From Marinifilum sp. D714 (GTDB lineage: Bacteria > Bacteroidota > Bacteroidia > Bacteroidales > Marinifilaceae), in assembly GCF_030851345.1 (NCBI RefSeq), contig NZ_JALPNU010000003.1:1-64000 (forward strand): DNA of 64,000 nucleotides, written 5' to 3'. The position numbers and the translations under genes were made by a program. The notes under the pieces were generated by a model. That model was given only the letters and a program-made list of their open reading frames with translations. It searched no databases and was not told where the DNA came from. Numbering within the stretch: position 1 is the first letter of the stretch; the number at the start of each line of letters is the position of its first letter. Shown here in pieces: positions 1 through 8,258 of this stretch.

Positions 1-86
1 GATATACTATCTACAAAAAGTGGCACAACTTAGACCGAAATCAGTGGCACACTTTGCTCCGATATGAGTGGCATAAGTTCGAGCGA
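1..86. mobile_element. Terminal repeats of an IS21-family-like element (end only)
   Basis: Three direct repeats with a 24-bp period start at 19, 43 and 67. Each begins AGTGGCA and continues with a diverged tail. Multiple terminal repeats containing GTGGCA are typical of IS21-family ends, so this looks like one end of such an element whose transposase genes would lie before position 1. The exact boundary with host DNA (about 86) cannot be fixed because the target duplication and the other end are outside the window. Confidence 0.5.
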
Positions 87-206
87 TTTATCCACACAGA
101 GAGAAATAATCTCTTTGATATCCAATTTTTCCATTAAAGCAGCTTTGCCAATGTACTTCTGTTTTCCCTTTTGAAAAGGATTTTCTTGTAGGTAGTAAGG
201 AATCAT
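30..206 (-). pseudogene. HU-like (DUF4469-type) DNA-binding protein, 5' fragment interrupted by the IS end
   Basis: A 58-codon ORF starts at ATG 206 with MIPYYLQENP and continues to about residue 40 (KEIISLCVDK). This resembles the N-terminus of Bacteroidota HU/IHF-like proteins, which usually run 110-200 residues. From about residue 41 the frame runs into the 24-bp IS repeats and stops at 30. The simplest reading is a gene truncated by insertion. The HU-like assignment rests on the short N-terminal pattern only and is tentative; it could be another small protein. Confidence 0.35.
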
Positions 207-620
207 GCTTTAAGTATTTAATTACATGAAGTTAAAATTCAGATATAATAATTTTATTACAAATATAAAATTACTTAATATGTTATATATAGCAAATGGT
301 TTATACTATAATAAGACTTCACCGCCATTTTTCGTCGGTGAACAACAAAAAGAATAATACATACTTAACCGACTAATGAATTGATTCTCATTTTAAATAT
401 GAGCTTTAAAGTCACTTTTAAAAACAATTTACTTTCTAAATAAGAATTTTTATTAGGAGCTTATTGTTGTATTGTAAGATGTATTACAACTTATAATTAG
501 TGCCTTGCAGAAGTTTTCGAGAATATTAATTTATTTTATTATGCTGCATATGTAGTGTTTGTGGGAGGTATAGAGCTTTCAAATAATAAATGTGTAAAAT
601 AAACTATAAATTATTTTATT
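207..620. other. AT-rich gene-free stretch with one hairpin
   Basis: No convincing coding region is visible. A perfect 7-bp stem (TTCACCG at 318-324 with CGGTGAA at 336-342) is the only clear structure. It has no T-run on either side, so it is not called a terminator. Confidence 0.5.
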
Positions 621-625
621 TAGAG

Positions 626-699
626 GGTTACCTTTTTGCTTTATTCGGAATTAAGGGGTGTAATAAATGAATAGATCTATCGAAAGATAGGTGGTAACC
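626..699 (+). ncRNA. Candidate folded RNA element (three-way junction) upstream of the C25 protease gene
   Basis: GGTTACC (626-632) pairs perfectly with GGTAACC (693-699). Inside lies a second helix, 639-645 with 649-655 (one mismatch, CGG loop). A third helix, 675-681 with 686-692, is closed by a GAAA tetraloop and abuts the outer helix. Together they can form a three-way junction ending 66 nt before the protease start codon. No known riboswitch consensus was recognised. It could be a 5'-UTR regulatory structure or a chance fold. Confidence 0.3.
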
Positions 700-765
700 T
701 GACTCACTACCATTTTAATATTTATTTATTGATAATACATATTAACTAATTCTAAATTTTAATTT

Positions 766-3714
766 ATGAAAAAGAACCTTTACTTTTTCCGAGTATGGGT
801 AATGGCCATTGCCATGCTCATTTCAGTAAGTGCTTCGGCTCAGAAGCGAGAACACATTAAAATTGATCCAAACACTCGTTACGACAAGAATGAGCTGGTT
901 TTAAAGTCGGCCATCGGTAGCGATTATCTGATCGACTTTAAGCTAAACTCCTATGATTTGCTCTATATTGCATCGGAGAATGCCTATAAGGTGGAAGCCA
1001 ACAATATGGGAGATATTCTGGAAAAGGGTAATCCGGCTTTGCCACGATTTGCTCAATCCATCATGATTCCATCAAGTGCGGATATGCAAGTGGAAGTTTT
1101 GTCTTCGGAGTTTATCGAAATTAAGGATTTCAACGTGGTTCCTTCAAAAGGTAATCTTACCCGTGATATCGATCCAAAGTCTATTCCTTATAGCTATGGC
1201 GAGGCTTATCAGCAGGATGATTATTATCCTTCTAACTTGGCTTCGCTTAATGATCCATACATCTTAAGAAGTGTTCGCGGTCAGGCATTGGTGGTGAATC
1301 CGATCACCTACAATCCAGTTCAGAAAACCTTAAGAATCTATACACATATGGAACTGAAGGTGAGTGCAAGCGGAAAAGCATCTACCAAAAATACTTTAAC
1401 TGGTGTCAAGTCTGCTGCTCCTGACAGGGGATTCGAAAAGGTATATGAGTCTCATTTCTTGAATTACGTTCCTTCGAGCACGAAATACACAGCTTTGAAC
1501 GATGAGCCTGGCAACATGCTGATTATTTGTTACGATGATTACATGGATGAAATGGCTGATTTCGTTGCCTGGAAAAAGCAGAAAGGAATTCCTGTTGAGA
1601 TGGTGGCATACAGCACCATTGGTAGTGCTTCGGCTATTAAAACCTATGTGAGTAATTGTTACAACACCAAGGGTTTAACTTATTTGCTATTGGTTGGTGA
1701 TGCACCACAAGTTCCAACATCATCTACAAGTGCAGGCGATTCGGATAACAACTATGGCTTTATTGCTGGGAACGATCATTACATCGACATTTTTGTAGGA
1801 CGTTTTTCGGCACAAACTGCTGCACAGGTAACTACTCAGGTAGAAAGAAGCATACATTATGAACGTGATATCAACTCTTCGGATACATGGATTGCATCGG
1901 GTGTAGGAATTGCATCCAATGAAGGATCTAACCCCTCAGACGAAGAACACATGAATGCCATTCAAACAAAACTGGAAGGTTATGGTTATACCATTTCGCG
2001 CTGTTACCAAGATGGTGGGTCTGCTGCACAGTTGACCAACTTGCTGAATGCCGGTAAAGGAATCATAAATTATGTTGGGCATGGTTCTAATACCGGCTTC
2101 GCAAGTATGGTATATACCAATACCAATGTAAACAATCTTACCAACGATAACAAGCTGCCTTTTATTTTTGATGTGGCTTGTGTGAACGGGAATTTTAAGA
2201 GCATAACTTGTTTTGCCGAAACATGGTTACGCGCTACACATAACGGCAAACCAACGGGTGCTATGGCAATTTGTGCTTCTACCATCAATCAATCGTGGGT
2301 GCCACCTATGATTGCACAGAATGAGATGAACGACATTTTAATTGAGAGCTATGCCAATAACATTAGAAGAACTTTTACTGGTATGGCACTTAACGGGATG
2401 TTTAAAATGGTGGATGTTTACGGATCGGGCGGAGAGAATATGATTGACACCTGGACCGTATTTGGTGATCCTTCTTTGCAAGTAAGAACCAAAACACCTA
2501 CTGTTATGCAGGTAAGTCATTCTGCAACTGCTACTCCTGGCGCTAACAGCTTTACGGTAAACAGCAATACCAACGATGCCTGGATTTCGATGACCCTTAA
2601 TGGTGAGATTATTGGTACTGCTAAAATCAACAACGGTTCGGCAAATGTAAGCATTAGCCCATTGCCATCAAGTGGAACGATTAAACTTACAGTTACAGGC
2701 TATAACAAGATTCCGTATGTTGCTGATATTAATATTTCTGGAAGTGGAGTAGAAGAAGTAGTAGCCAATTTTACAGCGAATAAAACAAGTATTTCTACTG
2801 GAGAAAGCATCAACTTTACGGATTTGTCATCCAATAATCCTACTTCGTGGAATTGGTCTTTTACGGGTGGTACACCAGCGGTTAGTACCGCTCAAAATCC
2901 TACAGTTACTTACAATACTGAAGGAACTTACTCGGTATCTTTAACGGCAGCCAATAACAGTAGCACCAATACCAAAACCATTACCAATATGATTACGGTA
3001 AGTGCTCCAGTATCTCAAACTTACTGCGAAGCAACAACAAATGGCTGTAGTTCTTATGAATACATTTCGAACGTTTCATTCGGAACCATCAACAACAACT
3101 CTACTTGTGATGGGTATTCTGACAATACATCCCAGGTAGCAAATGTTGAACAGGGGCTGAGCTATGATATTACCGTAAGCATTGGTCGTCCTGATTCAAG
3201 AAACCAGGTAAGTGCTTGGTTCGATTGGAATCGTGATGGAGAGTTTAGCGGAGCGGATGAAGAATACTCTTTAAGTTACAATTATGGAAGTAGCGTTGGT
3301 ACGGCAACTGGTAGCATCCAGGTTCCTGCTACAGCCAGCTTAGGTGCTACCCGAATGAGAGTGCGAGTTACCTACAATGAAACACCTCAGGCTTGTGGAA
3401 ATACTAGCTATGGCGAAATAGAGGATTATGGTATTCAGGTAGGAAGTGGAAACAGTTTAAGAGATAGGGCATTAGGAGAGAATGCAAGCATTACGCTGTA
3501 TCCTAATCCTGCTACCGATTATTTTAAGTTGGAACAAATTGGAATTTCAGGAGAAGTAAGTGTAAAGATCATCAACCTTACAGGTACGGTAGTCAACACA
3601 TTTGTCTCCGATGGCTCAGATAAGTTTGATATCAGCAACTTAACTAGTGGAATATACATTGTACAAGTAAGCTCTGGAGAAGAAAGTTGGACTAAAAAAT
3701 TAGTGGTGAAGTAA
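766..3714 (+). CDS. Secreted gingipain-like C25 cysteine peptidase with T9SS sorting domain
   Basis: This 982-residue secreted protease has a signal peptide (residues 1-25, ending SASAQ). A propeptide region follows, to about residue 240. The peptidase C25 domain then carries the likely catalytic His439 (YVGHGS) and Cys472 (DVACVNG). A PKD-like domain lies at about 665-745 and a GEVED-type beta domain at about 750-890. The C-terminus is a type A Por secretion tail (LYPNPATDYF to KKLVVK). The protein should be exported by Sec, carried across the outer membrane by the type IX system and anchored or released. The cleavage preference (Arg, Lys or other) cannot be told from sequence. It stands alone, with a terminator right after it and a possible folded leader before it. 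Confidence 0.93.
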   Translation: MKKNLYFFRVWVMAIAMLISVSASAQKREHIKIDPNTRYDKNELVLKSAIGSDYLIDFKLNSYDLLYIASENAYKVEANNMGDILEKGNPALPRFAQSIMIPSSADMQVEVLSSEFIEIKDFNVVPSKGNLTRDIDPKSIPYSYGEAYQQDDYYPSNLASLNDPYILRSVRGQALVVNPITYNPVQKTLRIYTHMELKVSASGKASTKNTLTGVKSAAPDRGFEKVYESHFLNYVPSSTKYTALNDEPGNMLIICYDDYMDEMADFVAWKKQKGIPVEMVAYSTIGSASAIKTYVSNCYNTKGLTYLLLVGDAPQVPTSSTSAGDSDNNYGFIAGNDHYIDIFVGRFSAQTAAQVTTQVERSIHYERDINSSDTWIASGVGIASNEGSNPSDEEHMNAIQTKLEGYGYTISRCYQDGGSAAQLTNLLNAGKGIINYVGHGSNTGFASMVYTNTNVNNLTNDNKLPFIFDVACVNGNFKSITCFAETWLRATHNGKPTGAMAICASTINQSWVPPMIAQNEMNDILIESYANNIRRTFTGMALNGMFKMVDVYGSGGENMIDTWTVFGDPSLQVRTKTPTVMQVSHSATATPGANSFTVNSNTNDAWISMTLNGEIIGTAKINNGSANVSISPLPSSGTIKLTVTGYNKIPYVADINISGSGVEEVVANFTANKTSISTGESINFTDLSSNNPTSWNWSFTGGTPAVSTAQNPTVTYNTEGTYSVSLTAANNSSTNTKTITNMITVSAPVSQTYCEATTNGCSSYEYISNVSFGTINNNSTCDGYSDNTSQVANVEQGLSYDITVSIGRPDSRNQVSAWFDWNRDGEFSGADEEYSLSYNYGSSVGTATGSIQVPATASLGATRMRVRVTYNETPQACGNTSYGEIEDYGIQVGSGNSLRDRALGENASITLYPNPATDYFKLEQIGISGEVSVKIINLTGTVVNTFVSDGSDKFDISNLTSGIYIVQVSSGEESWTKKLVVK

Positions 3715-3734
3715 TTAGATATGCTAATCACCCA

Positions 3735-3776
3735 GGGACTGTTGAATTCCCCTACTCACAGTCCCACCCCTTTTTA
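3735..3776 (+). terminator. Terminator of the C25 peptidase gene
   Basis: An 8-bp perfect stem, GGGACTGT (3735-3742) and ACAGTCCC (3758-3765), is followed within 5 nt by a T-run. It lies 21 bp after the stop codon. Confidence 0.8.
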
Positions 3777-3848
3777 TTCATTTGGTGCGTGAGTCACACC
3801 AATAAGTCTGCCTAAGTTATCATTTAATGTAAATTTAAGTAGTAGTGT

Positions 3849-3894
3849 AGAACCGGATTTTCGATGCAAATTGATCTTCCGGTTCTTTCTTTTC
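3849..3894 (+). terminator. Second terminator-like hairpin before the thioesterase gene
   Basis: A 9-bp perfect stem, AGAACCGGA (3849-3857) and TCCGGTTCT (3878-3886), is followed by TTCTTTT. It is about 80 bp after the previous terminator, with no ORF between. It could be a backup terminator or the end of a short RNA, but no clear promoter was found between the two. Confidence 0.55.
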
Positions 3895-3977
3895 AATAAA
3901 AAGTAGTTTTTAATTGCTTTTGTTTAATTTCACCACTCGTTTGTATGTTCAGACAAAATATTAAAAACATTAGTACA

Positions 3978-4382
3978 ATGAGTCAATATATTTACACACT
4001 AAAGCTTAAAGTGCGCGATTACGAGTGCGATATCCAGGGAGTAGTTAACAATTCAGTCTATCAAAACTATCTAGAGCATGCGCGTCATGAGTTTTTGGAA
4101 TCAATTGGTAGCAACTTTAAGCAACTACACGAAGAGGGAGTAGACGCCATGGTCTCTCGTATCGAAATAGATTATAAAACCTCACTAACCAGTGGCGATG
4201 AGTTTGAAGTGCGATTAAATATTGAAAGAGAAGGATTAAAATTGGTATTCAACGAGGATATCTACCGAACATCAGACAATAAACTCTGTGCCAAAGGAAA
4301 GGTATTCGTTATTTGCCTTGTGAATGGCAGGTTGAGCAAAGGAGAAGTCTTCGATGAACTGTTTAAAGAATATCTTGTTTAA
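3978..4382 (+). CDS. Acyl-CoA thioesterase, 4HBT hotdog family
   Basis: About 134 residues with the hotdog-fold pattern of 4-hydroxybenzoyl-CoA/YbgC-type thioesterases: VRDYECDIQGVVNNSVYQNYLEHAR, in which Asp and the following NNSVY segment form the usual active-site helix. It probably hydrolyses an acyl-CoA or acyl-ACP; the substrate is unknown. The ATG at 3978 (MSQYIYTL) is preferred over the in-frame ATG at 3945 because family members begin just before the first strand. Its stop shares a TTAA with the stop of the convergent methyltransferase. Confidence 0.85.
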   Translation: MSQYIYTLKLKVRDYECDIQGVVNNSVYQNYLEHARHEFLESIGSNFKQLHEEGVDAMVSRIEIDYKTSLTSGDEFEVRLNIEREGLKLVFNEDIYRTSDNKLCAKGKVFVICLVNGRLSKGEVFDELFKEYLV

Positions 4383-5008
4383 AATTTACTTTTCTGCATC
4401 AGGCAAAATATTGCCTGGTGTGGGATAGTCTTTCCTTCCAGTTCTACTTCCTTAATCTCCAATATCCTAAAATACTGACTCATTAAATCCTGAATTTCTT
4501 CTACAGAAGAGAAGTAGAGTTCTGTTCCAATAGGAGTTTTCCTATATTTGCCTTCTCCTCCAAAGTTTTGATCCTTTTTGCTAAAACAAATTGAAAGATA
4601 ATAGCCACCTTCCGATAAAAGCTTACGTACATTCTGCACATACATTTTCCTGTATTCAGGATAAATATGATGAAGAACTTCAAATTCATAGGCTAGTTCT
4701 ATTGGAGGCAATGTAATATTGGTAGTCTTACACAAGTCTAACTCATAGAAATCTCCCTTTAAATTCTTGATTCCAAATAATTGATTGGCATGACTGACGG
4801 CTATTTGAGAGATGTCTATTCCTGATACTTTGTATCCATTTTGTGCAAAGTAGGCTGCATAATGTCCTAAACCACAACCTAAATCCAGTAAATGCGAAGG
4901 TGATGAAACTAGACTTTTTATGGTGTTGATTAAAATATCAGGAGGCGTTTCACGTTTCCATGGTATTTTATCAAGGGGTATTCCTTTATAAATATCTTTC
5001 TCATTCAT
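4379..5008 (-). CDS. Class I SAM-dependent methyltransferase
   Basis: This 209-residue Rossmann-type methyltransferase has motif I LDLGCGLGHYAAYFAQ near residue 40 and the acidic motif II residue in VSGIDIS. The middle region (LAYEFEVLHHIYPEYR) resembles TPMT/tellurite-resistance-like and ubiquinone-type methyltransferases. The substrate cannot be assigned. It is transcribed convergently to the thioesterase, with both stop codons in one TTAA. The terminator of a small RNA lies about 50 bp upstream of its start. Confidence 0.8.
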   Translation of the reverse strand: MNEKDIYKGIPLDKIPWKRETPPDILINTIKSLVSSPSHLLDLGCGLGHYAAYFAQNGYKVSGIDISQIAVSHANQLFGIKNLKGDFYELDLCKTTNITLPPIELAYEFEVLHHIYPEYRKMYVQNVRKLLSEGGYYLSICFSKKDQNFGGEGKYRKTPIGTELYFSSVEEIQDLMSQYFRILEIKEVELEGKTIPHQAIFCLMQKSKF

Positions 5009-5054
5009 GTTTACCTAAGAAAGAAAAAAACAGCATAATTATCAAGTTACAGGC

Positions 5055-5155
5055 AATAAAAAAGGATCGAACTCCTCCGATCCTTTCCTAACACAAAGTG
5101 TTAACCTTAATCTCAATCTATGATAAAACTACTCTATTCTTTTTTCTTCTTGAAT
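5055..5155 (-). ncRNA. Candidate small RNA 1 (about 100 nt)
   Basis: A TAnnTTTG -7 box (TACCTTTG, 5169 to 5162 on the minus strand) is followed about 75 nt later by a perfect 9-bp hairpin (arms 5061-5069 and 5078-5086) and a T-run. This is a complete promoter-to-terminator unit without an ORF of useful size. A second 6-bp hairpin (TAACAC/GTGTTA) sits just before the terminator. It could be a free small RNA, or an attenuated leader of the methyltransferase gene 54 bp beyond. No known RNA family was recognised. Confidence 0.4.
5061..5086 (-). terminator. Terminator of small RNA 1
   Basis: Perfect 9-bp stem AAAGGATCG/CGATCCTTT with an 8-nt loop, followed on the minus strand by TTTTTTATT. Confidence 0.75.
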
Positions 5156-5161
5156 ACATTT

Positions 5162-5169
5162 CAAAGGTA
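5162..5169 (-). promoter_or_regulatory. -7 box of small RNA 1
   Basis: TACCTTTG on the minus strand matches the Bacteroidota -7 consensus TAnnTTTG. The best upstream TTTG lies 23 nt away, longer than the usual 19, so the promoter is only moderately supported. Confidence 0.45.
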
Positions 5170-5221
5170 AGGCAATACGCGGTTAAGAGCTGCAAAGGAA
5201 AGTTAAAAAAGATTAAATGTA

Positions 5222-5377
5222 ATAGAATAAAAAATGGCTGAGAAACTCAGCCATTTTTATCTAACCATTAACCAACTAACTAAAAAACTCATTTCATGAA
5301 AATCCCCTAATTTTCAATTGGCCTATTAGCCTGATATCCTGACAATAACAAGTCGCAAAGCCGTTGTGAGTTTTAAT
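5222..5377 (-). ncRNA. Candidate small RNA 2 (about 155 nt)
   Basis: A strong Bacteroidota promoter just upstream and a 12-bp terminator hairpin at 5231-5257 define a roughly 155-nt unit with no meaningful ORF. Near its 5' end AAAACTCA (5374 to 5367) can pair perfectly with TGAGTTTT (5291 to 5284), closing a domain of about 75 nt that contains smaller helices such as GAAAAT/ATTTTC. The size and architecture suit an independent structured RNA. No family (6S, SRP, tmRNA, RNase P) was recognised. Confidence 0.5.
5231..5257 (-). terminator. Terminator of small RNA 2
   Basis: Perfect 12-bp stem AAAATGGCTGAG/CTCAGCCATTTT with a 3-nt loop, followed on the minus strand by TTATTCTATT after the paired T-run. 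Confidence 0.8.
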
Positions 5378-5383
5378 CGGCGG

Positions 5384-5413
5384 CAAAAGTAGAAAGTATT
5401 TGTGAAATTACAA
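5384..5413 (-). promoter_or_regulatory. Promoter of small RNA 2
   Basis: On the minus strand TTG (5413-5411), exactly 19 nt, then TACTTTTG (5391-5384). This is a textbook Bacteroidota -33/-7 arrangement. The predicted start of transcription is near 5377. Confidence 0.65.
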
Positions 5414-5627
5414 GTCTTGCATGCATAAAATGTGCGCTTTTAAACATTATTTAACACTTCTTATATTGATCTTTTTTCATTTTTAGATTGACATCTATTT
5501 ATAGTTTCTCTATATTGCAGGTAGAAAGCCTTCCAATTATCTTATTACCACCAAAATATTAGGATATCACAAGTTGTGGCACTGTATATATTGCATTGCT
5601 AATTGTGTAACTCTAATACTTTAATTC

Positions 5628-6854
5628 ATGTTCGATCTTGACAAATGGCAGGAGATTTTTGAAACCATCCGAAAAAATAAACTTCGAACCATCCTTACAG
5701 GCTTTAGTGTATCCTGGGGTATTTTTATGCTGATTATCCTTTTGGGTTCTGGTAATGGGCTACAAAATGGGGTGTTAGATCAATTCAAGCGTGACGCTAT
5801 GAATAGCCTCTGGATCTATAGTGGCAGAACCAGTATGGCATTTGATGGCATGCAACCAGGAAGAAGAATACAGTTTACTAATGAGGATTATACTCGCACT
5901 AAAGATTCTGGGCTTGATGTAGATAAAATCAGTTCTCGCTATTCCATTTATAGAAATAACGTAATTTCATACAAATCGGAGTACGTTTCCTATGAAATTA
6001 TTGCGGTACATCCCGACACTGAAGTCTTAGAGAATACGACTTCCCTAAAAGGAAGATTTTTAAATGATGTCGATATAAACCAATATAGAAAGGTGGTAGC
6101 CATAAGCACTATTTTAGAGGAAGCACTCTTTAAAAGAGAGGAACCTGTCGGAAAATACATTAAGCTCAATGGCATTCCATTTCAGGTTATAGGAGTCTTT
6201 ACCGATCATTCAGATAGAGATTTACAAAGGGTATATGTTCCGGTATCCACAGCTCAAAGGGTGTTTAATGGAGCCAATCGAATTTCCAACATGTCTTTTA
6301 CCACCAATACTCATGATATTGAAGCATTGCAGCAAATGGAGAATCATTTGAGAAAGAGTTTTGCTGCTCGCCATAAATTTGATCCAAAAGACAGAAGAGC
6401 CATGTGGATTAATAATAACATGGAAGGTTATCAACGTACCATGGCGTTATTTTCAGGCATTCGAATTTTTGTTTGGATCATTGGTGTATTTACCATTATA
6501 GCAGGAATTGTGGGAGTTAGTAATATCATGATTATTGTTGTGCGTGAAAGAACCCGCGAAATTGGAATTCGAAAAGCACTTGGTGCAACCCCTAAATCTA
6601 TTGTAGGGTTAATTTTGCTAGAATCAGTTCTGATAACCTCTGTAGCAGGATATATGGGATTGGTAATGGGGGTGTTATTATTAGAACTTCTTGCTCCACA
6701 TACTCAAATCGAATTTTTTATGAATCCATCAGTTGACCTAAGTGTAGGTTTGCAAGCTACGGCTGTACTGGTTTTTGCTGGCTTATTGGCTGGGTTTTTT
6801 CCAGCCTGGAAGGCGGCAAACGTCAAGCCAATAGAAGCTTTGGCTGATGAATAG
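5628..6854 (+). CDS. MacB/FtsX-type ABC transporter permease
   Basis: A 408-residue permease of the MacB/LolC-like class. It has an N-terminal transmembrane helix (about 20-45), a large MacB_PCD periplasmic domain (about 50-270), then the FtsX domain with three C-terminal helices and the cytoplasmic motif TREIGIRKALGATPKSI. Such permeases work with a LolD/MacB-type ATPase in export or mechanotransmission across the envelope. No ATPase gene is adjacent in this window, so the partner must be encoded elsewhere. It is paired with a related permease 53 bp downstream. Confidence 0.88.
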   Translation: MFDLDKWQEIFETIRKNKLRTILTGFSVSWGIFMLIILLGSGNGLQNGVLDQFKRDAMNSLWIYSGRTSMAFDGMQPGRRIQFTNEDYTRTKDSGLDVDKISSRYSIYRNNVISYKSEYVSYEIIAVHPDTEVLENTTSLKGRFLNDVDINQYRKVVAISTILEEALFKREEPVGKYIKLNGIPFQVIGVFTDHSDRDLQRVYVPVSTAQRVFNGANRISNMSFTTNTHDIEALQQMENHLRKSFAARHKFDPKDRRAMWINNNMEGYQRTMALFSGIRIFVWIIGVFTIIAGIVGVSNIMIIVVRERTREIGIRKALGATPKSIVGLILLESVLITSVAGYMGLVMGVLLLELLAPHTQIEFFMNPSVDLSVGLQATAVLVFAGLLAGFFPAWKAANVKPIEALADE

Positions 6855-6907
6855 AAAAATAAAACTCATTTCAATAAAAGAAACTTTTAATCACTAAATG
6901 AATTATC

Positions 6908-8176
6908 ATGTTTGATAGAGATCGATGGACCGAAATATATATGGCACTTAAAAGCAATAAATTAAGAACATTCCTAACTGCTTTTGGTGTTTTTTGGGGT
7001 ATTTTCATGTTAATCATCATGCTTGGATCTGGAAGAGGTCTGGAAAATGGCGTGTACCATGGTATGGGCGACTTTGCAACCAATTCAGTATTTATCTGGG
7101 CACAGCCAACAAGCAAACCGTATAAAGGATACAAACAAGGACGACGCTATAACTTCACCAACCAGGACACCAAGGCCATTTTGGATAACATACACGAAAT
7201 TGAGATTCTTGCACCACGTATCCAAGCCTGGGGCGGTGGTGATGGCGAAAATAATGTAATTAGAGGATTGAAAACAGGCGCATTTAGTATTCTGGGCGAT
7301 GTTCCTGAAGTTAATCAAATAGACCCAGTGACTCTTACATCAGGTAGGTTTATTAACAAAATGGACATCAAAGACATGCGAAAGACTGCTGTTATTGGTA
7401 AGCGCGTAATTGAAGTTCTATTTGACGAGGGTGAGGAACCTCTTGGAGAATACATTAAGATTAATGGAGTTTACTTTCAAATCGTTGGAACCTTTAAATC
7501 TATGCATAATCAAGGTTGGGGTGATTGGCAAAATCAATGTGTAATTATTCCATTTGCAACCTTGCAAAAAACATATAATTACGGCAATCGAGTAGGACAT
7601 TATTCCATTACTTCAAAGAAAGAATACTCTGCAAGCTTGGTTGAAGAAAAAGTTAAGAATTTACTACGAAGACGTCATGCCATTCATCCTGATGATCAAA
7701 GAGCATTTGGAAGTAATAATGTTGAAAAAGAATTTATTCAAATTAATAACTTATTTATAGGTATAGCTGGCTTAATATGGATTGTTGGCACAGGTACTCT
7801 TCTTGCAGGAATTATTGGCGTTAGTAATATCATGCTATTCATTGTTAAAAAACGAACCAAAGAAATTGGAATACAACGAGCTTTGGGAGCTTCTCCATCA
7901 ATTATAATTAGTTCAATACTTACAGAATCTGTAGTGTTAACTGCAATAGCAGGTTGGATTGGTCTTGTTTTTGGTGTATTTCTTTTGGAGATCATTACAA
8001 AAGCAATCCAAAATGGTGGAGGAGATGAAAGTATGTTTTCCAATCCAGAGGTTGATTTCAATATTGCAATTATTGCCTTGGTAATATTAATCATTTCAGG
8101 TTTGGTTGCTGGAATAATTCCAGCTAAAAAAGCGATGGCGGTTCGACCAATTGAAGCAATTAGAGATGATGGGTGA
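6908..8176 (+). CDS. MacB/FtsX-type ABC transporter permease, second copy
   Basis: This 422-residue paralog of the preceding gene has the same order: N-terminal helix, MacB_PCD periplasmic domain, then the FtsX domain with TKEIGIQRALGASPSI around residue 315. The two probably form a heterodimeric permease or two related ones. N-termini are alike (MFDRDRWTEIYMALKSNKLR versus MFDLDKWQEIFETIRKNKLR), showing tandem duplication. The 53-bp gap has no terminator, which suggests cotranscription. Confidence 0.88.
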   Translation: MFDRDRWTEIYMALKSNKLRTFLTAFGVFWGIFMLIIMLGSGRGLENGVYHGMGDFATNSVFIWAQPTSKPYKGYKQGRRYNFTNQDTKAILDNIHEIEILAPRIQAWGGGDGENNVIRGLKTGAFSILGDVPEVNQIDPVTLTSGRFINKMDIKDMRKTAVIGKRVIEVLFDEGEEPLGEYIKINGVYFQIVGTFKSMHNQGWGDWQNQCVIIPFATLQKTYNYGNRVGHYSITSKKEYSASLVEEKVKNLLRRRHAIHPDDQRAFGSNNVEKEFIQINNLFIGIAGLIWIVGTGTLLAGIIGVSNIMLFIVKKRTKEIGIQRALGASPSIIISSILTESVVLTAIAGWIGLVFGVFLLEIITKAIQNGGGDESMFSNPEVDFNIAIIALVILIISGLVAGIIPAKKAMAVRPIEAIRDDG

Positions 8177-8258
8177 TGTTATAGTGGCTTGACTATATTG
8201 CTGTTTTTTGCTTTATAATAATCTAATTATTATTTTTATTAATTAATAATTAAATATT

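Noticed and set aside
318-342. 7-bp hairpin as a terminator
   Set aside because: No T-run on either strand and no gene ending next to it.
5061-5090. GGATCGAACTCC as a tRNA T-arm
   Set aside because: No acceptor stem, D-arm or anticodon arm surrounds it; it is a symmetric terminator stem.
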